A stretch of DNA of 25,252 nucleotides, from positions 1 through 25,252 of the IMG/VR virus record IMGVR_UViG_3300035698_002476. One strand, 5' to 3'. This DNA is from a virus. How positions within the stretch are numbered: the first letter of the stretch is position 1; each line of letters opens with the position of its first letter. The notes beneath the pieces were generated by a model. The model was not told where the DNA came from, ran no database searches, and saw only the letters and a program-made list of their open reading frames with translations. A program made the translations under genes and the position numbers. Shown in pieces: positions 6,193 to 14,147 of this stretch.

Positions 6193-7968
6193 ATGACCCG
6201 CATCACAGATCGGATCAAACAGGCAGTCTTACCAACCCTCGCAACCATGCTCTCGCGCACCGACAGCGCCGACAACCTGCCTCCTGCGGTGCACGCCATG
6301 CATGCGCAGCACGTCGAGCAACCACGCAAAGGAGGCCTTGAGAACGTCATCTCGGGCCTCGGTACGGCGCGCGCGCGCTCGGCAGGAACGCGCCTGATCT
6401 CACGTGAGCAGCTGAGCGAGCTTCAGCTTGATGATCTGCTACAACATAAGATCCCGTATCGCATCGCTGCGCGCCTCCCTGGCTCATCCCTGACGGACAT
6501 CAAGATCGCAGGCCTCGAAGATCCTGAGGCGCTGTTGAACGCGCTAGACGAGCTTGGCTGGGTCGCTGCTTTCAGGAAGGCAGCTACCTTCGCGCGCCAC
6601 TATGGCGGCGCCGCTGTTTGGATGGTGTGCGACGGAGGCGGCGAGGTAAACGAACCTCTTGACTATGCGACCTTGCAATCAGTGAACCGCCTCATCGTGA
6701 TGAATCGCTTTGAGCTTCACAGAACGCCGAACGCTCAAGGCGAGCAGATTGACAGTGATCCTTATAGCGATAGCTACATGACGCCCGAGCTTTACAGGTA
6801 TCAACCTGCAACCGGCGTTGTGCTTGAACAGCCAATCATCCACGCGTCGCGACTGATTCGCTTCTATGGGGACCCGGTTCCGCCTAAGCTTCTGGCCACC
6901 TATCAATATTGGGGCGCTCCAGTAATGGAGGGTATCCTTGAGGGATGGGAGCGTGAGGAAATGGCAGCTCAGGGCGGCGCCGAAGTCTTGCATGAGATCG
7001 GCGGCAAGACGCTCGCGTTGGGCAACCTCAGCGACCTGCTCACCAACGACCAGGGCCGCTCGACGCTGATCAGCTACATGGCGCTTCAGCAGCGCGCGTT
7101 TAGCATGTTGCGGATGTGGATCGTCGGTCCTGGGCAGGTCGTGACGCCGCACAACACGACGCTCTCAGGTTGGAGCGACGTCTATGATCGACAGGCGCAG
7201 AAGCTCGCCGCACTGGCAGACATGCCCGTCGTCGAGCTTTGGGGTCAGGCCCCAGGTGGCCTTTCGACTGACGACGCCAGCGGGCGAAAGCAGTGGGCGG
7301 CGCGCTGTCGCGACTATCAGCGACTCGCGCTGACGCCCGCGTTGAATCAACTCATCAAGGTTCTGGTTTGCTCCGCGCTCGGGCCGACAGACGGCGACGA
7401 ACCCGAGCGCTGGGTTGCCGAATGGTCGCACTATGAGGTCGAGTCGCAGGGCGAGAAAGCGACCACGATCAAGACGCACGCGGAGGCGCTGTCGATCGCT
7501 GTGACCATGGCAGCGATGACGCCCGACGAGGCGCGCGGCCACCTGCGTCAAATAGGCTTGTCGATCCCCGACGACGTCGACGACGATGCATCGTCGTCGA
7601 CGATGAGGGTCCCGGCCTCGCTGCTTGACGCGCTCAGGGCGCCCACGGCACCCGCACAGGTCGAAGAGCCCGAGGTCGCGCCGCAGGGTGCGCCCGAGGA
7701 CGCGCAGGGCGTTGAGGTCGAGCCTGAGCTTGATGAGCCGACGCCGCCCTCCGAGACGGCGATGAATGGCGCGCAAGTTGCGTCAATGCTTGAGATCATC
7801 ACGATGGTCAACAGCGGCTTGCTCACCTACGATCAGGGCGTCGGCGCGTTGGGTCTGGCGTTCCAACTTGACGCCTCGAAGTCGAGCGCGATCCTCGGAC
7901 CGCAGGGAGGGGGCCCGCCTCCGGCAGCAGCTCCCGCATCAACTGCTCCCGTGGGGTCGATGCCATGA
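6193..7968 (+). CDS. Portal protein (DUF1073-like)
   Basis: The dodecameric portal forms the DNA gate at one capsid vertex. This 591-residue protein lies one base after terL and has typical DUF1073 portal features: the early LQLDDLLQHKIPYRIAAR segment, AATFARHYGGAAVWM, VIMNRFEL, IHASRLIRFYGD and the central GGKTLALGNLSDLL followed by WGQAPGGLSTDDASGRKQW (about 353-371), close to the fold's crown-and-stem core. From about 475 it becomes low-complexity and rich in Asp, Glu, Pro and Ala, an extension likely to be flexible. The gene overlaps the next one by 4 bases. Confidence 0.9.
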   Translation: MTRITDRIKQAVLPTLATMLSRTDSADNLPPAVHAMHAQHVEQPRKGGLENVISGLGTARARSAGTRLISREQLSELQLDDLLQHKIPYRIAARLPGSSLTDIKIAGLEDPEALLNALDELGWVAAFRKAATFARHYGGAAVWMVCDGGGEVNEPLDYATLQSVNRLIVMNRFELHRTPNAQGEQIDSDPYSDSYMTPELYRYQPATGVVLEQPIIHASRLIRFYGDPVPPKLLATYQYWGAPVMEGILEGWEREEMAAQGGAEVLHEIGGKTLALGNLSDLLTNDQGRSTLISYMALQQRAFSMLRMWIVGPGQVVTPHNTTLSGWSDVYDRQAQKLAALADMPVVELWGQAPGGLSTDDASGRKQWAARCRDYQRLALTPALNQLIKVLVCSALGPTDGDEPERWVAEWSHYEVESQGEKATTIKTHAEALSIAVTMAAMTPDEARGHLRQIGLSIPDDVDDDASSSTMRVPASLLDALRAPTAPAQVEEPEVAPQGAPEDAQGVEVEPELDEPTPPSETAMNGAQVASMLEIITMVNSGLLTYDQGVGALGLAFQLDASKSSAILGPQGGGPPPAAAPASTAPVGSMP

Positions 7969-8663
7969 TCGACACCATCGCCATGGCGCGCGGTTTCGCC
8001 GCGCGCCTGAAGCGGCTGCTGAAGCCCGCGACGATCATCGCCAAGCGCCTCGAAGGCGCGCAACTCGACCTGTTCAGCGCGACGTGGCAGACGCAGCTAG
8101 CGAGTGTTGTGGAGGAGCTGCGCGGCATCATCCCGCTGGAGGTCGCCGCCGAGGAGGCGTGGCGCGTCACCGAGCAGGTCGACCGCGTGCAGATGGTGCA
8201 ATGGCGCCGCCAAGCGGACAAGCTCGGGGTGCGCGCGACGCGCGGCGCGCTGGAACAGGAGCTGCTTATTCAGCGCGCAAGCGAGCAAGCCAAACTCATC
8301 ATGTCGATGCCTAGCGAGCTGGCCGATCAGGTCGCCGCCGAGGTGTTCCAGGCGTTCGAAGCTGGCGCGACGGTCGCGAGTCTGTCGGCGACGATCAAGG
8401 ATCGCACAGGCGTCGCGTCGTCGCGCGCAGATGTGATCGCGCGCACCGAGCTTGCCAAGCTCAACACAGCGCTCGCGCAGGCGCGGCAAACAGCAGCTGG
8501 CGTCGTGCGCTATGAGTGGGCGACCTCGCGTGATGAGCGTGTGCGCGCCTCGCATCGCGAGCTTAACGGACAGGTGTTCTCATGGGATGCGCCCCCGATT
8601 GAAGGGCATCCCGGCACCGCCATCAACTGCCGCTGCATCGCGCTCCCCGTCCTGGAGGATTAG
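7965..8663 (+). CDS. Minor head protein (Mu F / SPP1 gp7-like)
   Basis: This 232-residue protein carries the C-terminal signature of the phage Mu F-like domain: ADVIARTELAKLNTALAQAR, then YEWATSRDERVRASHRELNG, FSWDAPPIEGHPG and a terminal INCRC. Such proteins associate with the portal during prohead assembly and may be ejected with DNA. The N-terminal half is mostly predicted helix. Compared with full-length Mu F it is short, with the conserved module filling the last 90 residues. The ATG overlaps the portal stop, and the gene ends before the first substantial non-coding gap. Confidence 0.92.
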   Translation: MIDTIAMARGFAARLKRLLKPATIIAKRLEGAQLDLFSATWQTQLASVVEELRGIIPLEVAAEEAWRVTEQVDRVQMVQWRRQADKLGVRATRGALEQELLIQRASEQAKLIMSMPSELADQVAAEVFQAFEAGATVASLSATIKDRTGVASSRADVIARTELAKLNTALAQARQTAAGVVRYEWATSRDERVRASHRELNGQVFSWDAPPIEGHPGTAINCRCIALPVLED

Positions 8664-8741
8664 TCAAGGCAAACTTGACCATGCTTGAATCATCTGCCAA
8701 GGTTGCATTGACCTAAACCCAATAGTTAGGGACCCCTAAAA
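8664..8741 (+). promoter_or_regulatory. Non-coding gap with repeats and possible ribosome-site hairpins
   Basis: The pattern CAAGG-N5-TTGACC occurs twice (8665-8680 and 8698-8713), 33 bases apart, and the first copy also contains the inverted repeat GTCAAG/CTTGAC (8663-8668, 8674-8679). Just before the next start, TTAGGG at 8726-8731, which carries the likely ribosome binding site AGGGA, can pair either with CCTAA at 8712-8716 or with CCCTAA at 8734-8739. The gap separates the packaging operon from the head genes and is a good place for a promoter or operator. TTGACC could serve as -35 but no good -10 follows it, so a standard sigma-70 promoter is not claimed. Confidence 0.4.
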
Positions 8742-10154
8742 ATGGCGTACAGGATCGACAGCATCGGTAAGCTCATGCAGCCGTTAGAGACGCCAGAGGG
8801 CTTTCTGATGGCTGATGCGTTTGTGACCCGTCCAGGCGTGTTTGAATACAAGCTCGCAGATGGCACGGTGCGACGCGAGCTGCGCACGCGCGAGGAGGTG
8901 TTCGCGCCAAGCTCGCTGTCGACCTTCGCGCGCAAGCCTACCTGCTTAGGGCATCCGGTAGATGCAAAGGGCGACGCCATTCGCATCACGCCGGAGAATG
9001 CGCGCACCTATGCGACGGGCGCGAGTAGTGAGAAGATCAACGTCGACGCTGAAGCGGATATGGTTCGCATGACGCTGACCTTCTTCGACGGCGACCATAT
9101 CCAGGCCATCCGCGACGGTGTTCATGAGCAGTCGCTTGGCTATGACTGCGACATCGTCGAGGAGCCAGGGACAGATCCCGAGTTCGGCGCCTATGATGCA
9201 ATTCAGAGGAACATCGTAGGCAATCATGTTGCGACCGTCGAGCGCGGTCGGGCTGGGCGAAATGTTCGCCTTCGCGCAGATTCCGCTTATCAGGTCGTCA
9301 ATGATGACGACCCCTCACCACACGAGCTGACCATGAAGATCAAGATTCGGCGCAAGAAGACGACCCAACAGCGCGCCGACGCGCGCAAGAACACGCTCTC
9401 CAAGCCAGCGCCGCCGAAGTCCTCCAAGCGCACGCCGACTAAGCGTCGCGACAGCGATGAGATGACCGACGACGAGGTCGCGGATATGGAGGAGGAGGAG
9501 GTTGAAATGCCCATGGAGGAGGCGATTCCGAAACTCATTGAGGCAGTGCTTGAGAGCATTGACGGCTTGAACGCACGCTTTGACGCCCTGGAGGGTCGCC
9601 TTGATGCGATGATCCCGAACGCTGACGAGGACGACGAGCCTGTCGATGATGAGGACGACGAGCTTGTCGACGACGAGGATGACGACGCCACAGGCGACGA
9701 GGACGACATGACTGGCGACGCTGATTATACGGAGCCGCCTGCGCGCGCGGATCGCCGTGACAGCGCACGTGGGCGCCGTCGTCGCAGCTCACGCCAAGAC
9801 GCCGAGGCGGCACAACACAACTACATGGTGGCGCGTCGCAAGCTCGACGACCTGGCCAACGCGCTGCCGTCGCGCAAGCGCGTTGAGGGCGCTGACGACA
9901 TGACCAACACCGAGCTCGCGCGCGCTGTCGTCAAAGCGCACCTCGGCGATCGGATGCGCAATGACTCCGAGGCCTATGTCATGGCGATCGTCGACGAGCT
10001 TTCGAGCGCGCGCAAGCTGTCTAGGTCGTCTCACAAGGCGACCGGACGCTCGCACGTTAAGGCGACCGCGTCCGCCAGTTCGCAGCGCACAGACAGCGAG
10101 AGGGACGCGCGTCAGCGCTTCGCAGATCGCATGCATGGTAAGACCAAGACCTGA
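8742..10154 (+). CDS. Prohead protease (DUF2213-like) fused to scaffold-like region
   Basis: Residues 1-185 match the DUF2213 prohead protease type: FLMADAFVTRPGVFEY, CLGHPVDA (a conserved His), VHEQSLGYDCDIVEE and NHVATVERGRAGRNVRLRAD. These proteases trim scaffold and capsid proteins. Residues from about 200 are highly charged: a Lys/Arg-rich stretch, an acidic helix (EEEEVEMPMEEAIPKLIEAVLESIDGLNARFDALEGRL) and an Asp-rich repeated tract, then a basic helical C-terminus. That layout is typical of an internal scaffold, so a protease-scaffold fusion is inferred; no separate scaffold gene is seen. The start has AGGGA 8-9 bases upstream. Total length is 470 residues. Confidence 0.8.
   Translation: MAYRIDSIGKLMQPLETPEGFLMADAFVTRPGVFEYKLADGTVRRELRTREEVFAPSSLSTFARKPTCLGHPVDAKGDAIRITPENARTYATGASSEKINVDAEADMVRMTLTFFDGDHIQAIRDGVHEQSLGYDCDIVEEPGTDPEFGAYDAIQRNIVGNHVATVERGRAGRNVRLRADSAYQVVNDDDPSPHELTMKIKIRRKKTTQQRADARKNTLSKPAPPKSSKRTPTKRRDSDEMTDDEVADMEEEEVEMPMEEAIPKLIEAVLESIDGLNARFDALEGRLDAMIPNADEDDEPVDDEDDELVDDEDDDATGDEDDMTGDADYTEPPARADRRDSARGRRRRSSRQDAEAAQHNYMVARRKLDDLANALPSRKRVEGADDMTNTELARAVVKAHLGDRMRNDSEAYVMAIVDELSSARKLSRSSHKATGRSHVKATASASSQRTDSERDARQRFADRMHGKTKT
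9627..9719 (+). repeat. 24-bp tandem repeats encoding an acidic tract
   Basis: Units begin at 9627, 9651, 9675 and 9699 (the last is 21 bases) and encode EDDEPVDD, EDDELVDD, EDDDATGD and EDDMTGD. The first two units are almost identical at the DNA level and the later ones have diverged, so length variation by slippage is likely. The tract sits in the scaffold-like part of the protease fusion. Confidence 0.85.
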
Positions 10155-10186
10155 AGCCCTCCACCCTCCTTCGCACAAGACCACGC

Positions 10187-10207
10187 GCGCGCGCACCTGT
10201 CGCGCGC
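10187..10207 (+). other. GC-rich hairpin before the decoration protein gene
   Basis: GCGCGCG (10187-10193) pairs with CGCGCGC (10201-10207) around a 7-base loop. No T-tract follows, so it is not a classical intrinsic terminator. It sits in the 70-base gap behind the protease gene, after a C-rich leader CCACCCTC-CTT-CGCACA, and is one of several hairpins in late-operon gaps. Confidence 0.45.
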
Positions 10208-10224
10208 TCACTTCGAGGTTCATC

Positions 10225-11310
10225 ATGCCATTCACCAACTACACGGCTCGTCTTGCGCCCGGGCGCGCTGGCGATCCTTTTGACATCGCCATCGCCAAAG
10301 ACGACATCAGTCTGATAGCCGCATTCCCGCAAGCTCGTCAGGTCAGCACGATCGCCATCACGGCGGCGAACGCCACGACCTACACGATCACCGTCGAGGG
10401 TGTCGCGGTGTCATTCCTCAGCGACGCCAACGCGACGCAGACTGAGATCGCCGCAGGCCTGCGCGCGGCGCTCATGAATGACCCAGCCATCAGCGGCTTG
10501 ATCAGCGTGGTCGCTGCGACCAACCTCGTGCTGACGTCGCGTCAAGCTGGGCTTGCGTATACGATCGCCGTCGGCGCGAACCTCGCCCTGACGGCGACCA
10601 CGCCGAACGCCGCGGCGGCTGCGGTTCCTTTCGGTGCAGCCATCGCGTTCGACCCTGCTGACACGGCAGGCGATTCTCTTGTCGACGACCGCGAGCAGGG
10701 CGGCGCGCTGCTGTCGAGCTTGCTTGCAGGCTCGGCTCCTGCCGTGCAGACGTTCACTGTTACCGCCGAGAATGCTGCGCTGTATCGCATCACGCTGAAC
10801 GTCGACGGAACGCCCTATGTCGTGAGCGTCATCAGCAGCGGAGCCGCCACAACCACAACCGTGGCCACGCAGCTGCGCACGGCCATCAACACCACGCTCG
10901 ACATCCCTGGCGTCACGGCGACCGGCACCACGACCCTGATCGTCACAGGCGATCCAGGCGTGAGCTTGCAGGCGGCGAGCTTTACCAACAACCTCGCCCT
11001 CGCGGAGAATGCAGGCGCCAGCGTCTCCACGCTCCAGCTGTTCGCCGGCATCTCCCTGCGCCAGGACACCGAGGAGTCGGGTGGTTTGGTTGATGGATAC
11101 AGCCCCCATCGCACGATGAGCGTGCGACGCCTCGGGCGCGTGCGCGTGCGCATCGAGGACACGCCGACCAAGGGCGCGCCGGTGTTCGTGCGCGTCGACA
11201 CCGGCAGCGGCACGATCTTCAGGTCGACGCCTGCTGATGGTTGCGTCCGGCTTGCAGGCTGGCAGTTCTATAAAGTCGAGGAAGGCGGGCTGGCCATCAT
11301 CCAGGCCTGA
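10225..11310 (+). CDS. Capsid decoration / head fibre-like protein with two internal repeats
   Basis: The gene lies between the protease-scaffold and the major capsid gene, where myophages usually encode a head decoration or cement protein. ATG 10225 has CGAGG 7-9 bases upstream; an in-frame extension to 9961 would run through the protease gene. Residues about 40-127 and 174-262 are two related copies of a Thr/Ala/Val-rich beta domain (AITAANATTYTITVEGVAV versus TVTAENAALYRITLNVDG, each followed by an A-T-E/V-A-x-LR-A helix and an L-V-L-T strand). The C-terminal part (265-361) contains VRIEDTPTKGAPVFVRVDTGSG, resembling structural cement proteins. The two-repeat domain also appears in the tail sheath. 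Confidence 0.7.
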   Translation: MPFTNYTARLAPGRAGDPFDIAIAKDDISLIAAFPQARQVSTIAITAANATTYTITVEGVAVSFLSDANATQTEIAAGLRAALMNDPAISGLISVVAATNLVLTSRQAGLAYTIAVGANLALTATTPNAAAAAVPFGAAIAFDPADTAGDSLVDDREQGGALLSSLLAGSAPAVQTFTVTAENAALYRITLNVDGTPYVVSVISSGAATTTTVATQLRTAINTTLDIPGVTATGTTTLIVTGDPGVSLQAASFTNNLALAENAGASVSTLQLFAGISLRQDTEESGGLVDGYSPHRTMSVRRLGRVRVRIEDTPTKGAPVFVRVDTGSGTIFRSTPADGCVRLAGWQFYKVEEGGLAIIQA

Positions 11311-11314
11311 CAAA

Positions 11315-11347
11315 GAGGCGCGCAGCTCATCACGAGCTGCGCGCCTC
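11315..11347 (+). terminator. 14-bp perfect hairpin behind the decoration gene (no T-tract)
   Basis: GAGGCGCGCAGCTC (11315-11328) pairs perfectly with GAGCTGCGCGCCTC (11334-11347) around the loop ATCAC. It begins 4 bases after the decoration protein stop. Since no run of T follows, it may be a partial terminator, an RNA stability or processing element, or an insulator between decoration and capsid messages. A smaller stem, GTCGCC/GGCGAC with loop TGA, follows at 11362-11376. Confidence 0.5.
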
Positions 11348-11361
11348 ATGATGCAAATCAA

Positions 11362-11376
11362 GTCGCCTGAGGCGAC
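11362..11376 (+). other. Short hairpin in the major capsid leader
   Basis: GTCGCC (11362-11367) and GGCGAC (11371-11376) form a 6-bp stem with a 3-base loop, ending 6 bases before the AAGGTGA ribosome binding site of the major capsid gene. It could keep the site open or protect the 5' end of a processed capsid message; this is inference. Confidence 0.4.
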
Positions 11377-11396
11377 ATCAACAAGGTGAAATTGTT

Positions 11397-12293
11397 ATGG
11401 CGGATGCCCTCACGCTCTACGTCAAGCGACAGCTGACGGATCAGAAGCAGCGGATTTATGATCAGCCTCTCCCCCCACTCAACGGCCTGAAGATCATGCC
11501 GCCGCGCGGCGAGGTCGCACGCGGTGCGAACATCTACACGCGTCGCGTCCTGCGCAACTTCGGGCGCGCGCAATGGATCAGCAACTCGGGCGATGACCTG
11601 CCCCTCGTGGGCGTCGGCGTCATCGAGGACGAGTACAACGTCGGCTTCTTCGGTGTGGCCTATCAATACGGCTACCAGGAGCTTGAGAACGCGATGTTCG
11701 CAGGCGAGAACATCAACGACCGCAAGGCGACGGCAGCGGCGCGCTCCATCCTCGAGTTCGCAAACGATGTCTCTTTCTATGGCAGCGCTGCGAAAAAGGT
11801 GACCGGTCTGCTGTCGATGCCATATGTCTCGCGGATTGCATATGACGGCACGATCTTCCAGCTTGGCGGGGATTCTGATGTGCAGCTCGCGGTCTTCACC
11901 GACCTGCTGCGCAAGGTGGAGGAGCAGACAAACGAGGCCGAGGTCGCATCGACGCTCTTGGTCGCATCCAGCATCTTCAATTTCATCGAGGACACGAGGG
12001 CCAACACCTTCACCAATGAGACGATTCTGGACATCCTTCTCAAGAAGGAATCTGTCACTGCCGTCATCAAGGTTCGCGAGCTCAACGCTGCCGGTCCAAA
12101 CGGCGAGGATATGATCTGCGCGGTGTCCACGGAGCCCGATCGTCTGGAGCACAACCTGCCGGACCCCATGACGATCCTTGATACGCAGCCGCGCAACCTC
12201 CTTTGGGTCACTCCCATTGTCGGCTCGACAGCAGGGGTGATCACGGAATTTCCGCTGGCGCACGCCTTCGCTGAAGTCTCACGACCCGCCTGA
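11397..12293 (+). CDS. Major capsid protein (DUF2184-like)
   Basis: This 298-residue protein is placed after the protease and decoration genes as expected for the major shell protein. It has the look of DUF2184-type capsid proteins: an N-terminal segment with PLNGLKIMPPRGEVARGANIYTRR, a WISNSGDDLPLVGV segment, FGVAYQYGYQELENAMFAG, FYGSAAKKVTGLLSMP (the loop common to HK97-fold shells of this group) and a C-terminal beta-rich domain. A good AAGGTGA ribosome binding site is 7 bases before the ATG. The gene is flanked on both sides by perfect 14-bp hairpins, in line with tuned, high expression. Confidence 0.88.
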   Translation: MADALTLYVKRQLTDQKQRIYDQPLPPLNGLKIMPPRGEVARGANIYTRRVLRNFGRAQWISNSGDDLPLVGVGVIEDEYNVGFFGVAYQYGYQELENAMFAGENINDRKATAAARSILEFANDVSFYGSAAKKVTGLLSMPYVSRIAYDGTIFQLGGDSDVQLAVFTDLLRKVEEQTNEAEVASTLLVASSIFNFIEDTRANTFTNETILDILLKKESVTAVIKVRELNAAGPNGEDMICAVSTEPDRLEHNLPDPMTILDTQPRNLLWVTPIVGSTAGVITEFPLAHAFAEVSRPA

Positions 12294-12322
12294 AGCTAAA
12301 GCAAACCGACCCACCCTCGCAC

Positions 12323-12357
12323 AGGTCGCGCGCGTCAACGCATGACGCGCGCGACCT
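12323..12357 (+). other. 14-bp perfect hairpin behind the major capsid gene
   Basis: AGGTCGCGCGCGTC (12323-12336) pairs with GACGCGCGCGACCT (12344-12357) around a 7-base loop AACGCAT. The gap also holds CCACCCTCGCACA just before the stem, close to the leader of the 10187 hairpin. No T-tract is present. A weak, partial terminator that lowers downstream expression relative to capsid is one reading, message end protection another. Confidence 0.5.
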
Positions 12358-12371
12358 CACCGGAGCTACCC

Positions 12372-12821
12372 ATGAGCGCAGCAAAGAAAGCTACGAACAC
12401 CCTCGACGTCTATAGCGTCATGCCGCACAGCTGGTCGGTCGCGATCCCTGTTAAGCACGGCACCAAAGGTCAAGCTGACTACCATGTCAGCTTTCGTGAG
12501 GTCCGCTTTGATCCAGGCGACAATCAGATCGCCGCCGAGGATTGGGATGAGATCAACAAGCTGCCCGCTGTCAAACATCACCTTGAGCAAGGCAATCTTG
12601 CTCAAGGTCGAATCATTAAAGCGAGCAGCCACATCCGCGAAATGATCTGGGATGGTAGAGTCGATGCGAACGGCATTCCGCAGCTTGCATCAGCTGATAA
12701 GACTTGGATCAAGCGCTTGTCGCCTAAGGCTATGTCAGTGACGGACACCCTCGCCAAGCGCGTCAGCGATCGAGGTGTTATCGTGCTGACTGATGACGAG
12801 CTAAAGAACCTCGGGAAGTGA
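12372..12821 (+). CDS. Hypothetical head/neck protein
   Basis: This 149-residue protein lies between the major capsid and the adaptor genes, a position often taken by a small head or neck protein. ATG 12372 follows CACCGGAG by 7 bases; an in-frame ATG at 12342 sits inside the hairpin and has no such site. The protein is basic at the C-terminus and contains SVAIPVKHGTKGQADYHVSF and an acidic-aromatic AAEDWDEINKLP element. I do not recognise a family. Codon use is slightly more AT-rich than neighbours. Confidence 0.75.
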   Translation: MSAAKKATNTLDVYSVMPHSWSVAIPVKHGTKGQADYHVSFREVRFDPGDNQIAAEDWDEINKLPAVKHHLEQGNLAQGRIIKASSHIREMIWDGRVDANGIPQLASADKTWIKRLSPKAMSVTDTLAKRVSDRGVIVLTDDELKNLGK

Positions 12822-12825
12822 TCTC

Positions 12826-13227
12826 ATGGGTAGCATCGCAGACTTTCGCACACGCTATGCAGAGTTTGATGACGTCGCTGACGCGCGCCTCAGCGTCTAT
12901 ATTAGTGACGCCTCCAGCGAATGCAGCACGCGCGCTTGGGGCGTTTACTGGTTGCGTGGTGTGCTCTCGCTTGCTGCGCACCTGCTCGCCTTGTCGCAGC
13001 TCCAAGGTGAAGCGATGGCATCACAGGGCGCGATCGGTCTCATTGGTCTTGGGGCAGGTGGCGCCGCATCCATGACGACGGGGCGCGAGTCGATCAGTTA
13101 TGCAGGCCCGCGCCTCGCGTCGCGCACAGACCTGAGTCCTGGCGACGCGCTGCTAACTGCGACCGCCTACGGTCAAGAACATCTGCGCCTCAAACAACGG
13201 CTCTTCCTCGGCCCCGTGGTGATATGA
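12826..13227 (+). CDS. Head-tail adaptor (DUF4054-like)
   Basis: The 133-residue protein matches the DUF4054 type of head-tail connector: an N-terminal FRTRYAEFDDVADARL, a helix with AWGVYWLRGVLSLAAHLLALS, a Gly/Ala-rich loop, then SISYAGPRLASRTDLSPGDALLTATAYGQEHLRL. Such adaptors form a ring under the portal. The gene overlaps the next at ATATGATGG (two candidate ATGs). Confidence 0.8.
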   Translation: MGSIADFRTRYAEFDDVADARLSVYISDASSECSTRAWGVYWLRGVLSLAAHLLALSQLQGEAMASQGAIGLIGLGAGGAASMTTGRESISYAGPRLASRTDLSPGDALLTATAYGQEHLRLKQRLFLGPVVI

Positions 13228-13787
13228 TGGCCAGCAAGCCCAAGATCAAAACCATTGACCAGGGCTGGGTTGCGCGCCTGCGCAACATCAGCCAGATGGC
13301 ATCGTCTCACGTGGAGGTCGGGCTACCGGCGCGCGTTGGCGCGCAGCTCGTGTCGCCGCCGCCCGAGGATTCAGGTGCATCCGGACCTGAAGCGCCTGAA
13401 GGGATGGGCGGCAGACCTGCGCCTGCGGTTCTGCCATCGCTCGCTGACCTGGGTGCATTCCATGAATTCGGGACGGTCAAGATGCCAGCGCGTCCCTGGC
13501 TCACGCTAGGCGTCGCAGCTGCTGAACCTAGAGAGCTTATGAGAACCGCGACACTCGATGTTATGAATGGAAAGCGAACAGCAGAACAGGCGCTGGAGCG
13601 TGTTGGTCTTGGCGCGCAATCAGCGATCCAGAAGACGATAACCAAGGGCATTGAACCGCCCTTGGCGGCGAGCACCATCAAAGCCAAGGGCAGCAAGAAG
13701 CAGCTCATCGACACCGGGCGCCTGCGCGCGGCGATCACCTATGACGTCATCTTGGGCAACCTGCCCAAAGGTCAAAAAAAGGGCTGA
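13224..13787 (+). CDS. Tail completion / virion morphogenesis protein
   Basis: This 187-residue protein contains AFHEFGTVKMPARPWL in the middle and PPLAASTIKAKGSKKQLIDTGRLRAAITYDV at the C-terminus. That combination is characteristic of HK97 gp10-like and Mu G-like virion morphogenesis proteins that complete or join the head and tail. The N-terminal half has a Pro/Gly-rich loop (SPPPEDSGASGPEAPEG). It overlaps the adaptor gene upstream and is followed 3 bases later by the next neck gene. Exact role (stopper or tail completion) is inferred. Confidence 0.75.
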   Translation: MMASKPKIKTIDQGWVARLRNISQMASSHVEVGLPARVGAQLVSPPPEDSGASGPEAPEGMGGRPAPAVLPSLADLGAFHEFGTVKMPARPWLTLGVAAAEPRELMRTATLDVMNGKRTAEQALERVGLGAQSAIQKTITKGIEPPLAASTIKAKGSKKQLIDTGRLRAAITYDVILGNLPKGQKKG

Positions 13788-13790
13788 GCC

Positions 13791-14147
13791 ATGCCTATCG
13801 GACGCCGCCCCCTCGCCGTCTTGAGGCGCGACGCCGTCGTCTATGGAGACGACGGCTTGCCTATTCGAGGGACGCTTGAGCCGCTCATGGTGCGCGCAAG
13901 TGTGCAGCCAATGGACAGCTTTCGGTTGCTTCGCGTGGAGGAGGGCCTGCGCAGCGAGAGGTGGGTCGCCATCATCAGCGACGGTCCGCTTTACACCGCC
14001 GACGCCAGCATCGGGCGCGAGCCCGATATTCTGCTCCACGAAGGCGAACGCTGGCAGGTGCATATGGTTGACGCGTGGCCGACCGGTTTGATCAAGCACC
14101 ACACGGCGTATGCTTATGCGCAGCAGACGCCGCCGGGGGCACCATGA
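13791..14147 (+). CDS. Neck protein, probable head-closure / stopper-type
   Basis: The 118-residue protein lies in the neck cluster, between the morphogenesis protein and the tail terminator. It has a beta-rich pattern (RRDAVVYGDDGLPI, ASVQPM, LHEGERWQVHMVDAW) that resembles head-closure or stopper proteins, with the conserved Asp/Gly turn common in these small barrels. The stop overlaps the next gene by 4 bases (ATGA). The family is not certain. Confidence 0.6.
   Translation: MPIGRRPLAVLRRDAVVYGDDGLPIRGTLEPLMVRASVQPMDSFRLLRVEEGLRSERWVAIISDGPLYTADASIGREPDILLHEGERWQVHMVDAWPTGLIKHHTAYAYAQQTPPGAP

Noticed and set aside
9961-10224. N-terminal extension of the decoration protein through the protease gene
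   Set aside because: The extension is an out-of-frame reading of the protease-scaffold; ATG 10225 has a CGAGG site and begins the conserved-looking protein.
10161-10224. CRISPR-like or tRNA-like structure in late-operon gaps
   Set aside because: The repeats are too short and irregular for CRISPR and no cloverleaf with CCA-adjacent acceptor stem can be drawn.
11315-11347. Classical intrinsic terminator after the decoration gene
   Set aside because: The stem is perfect but no T-tract follows, so only a possible partial terminator or processing element is reported.
12342-12371. ATG at 12342 as start of the gene after the major capsid
   Set aside because: It lies in the loop and stem of the 14-bp hairpin and has no ribosome site, while ATG 12372 follows CACCGGAG at a good distance.
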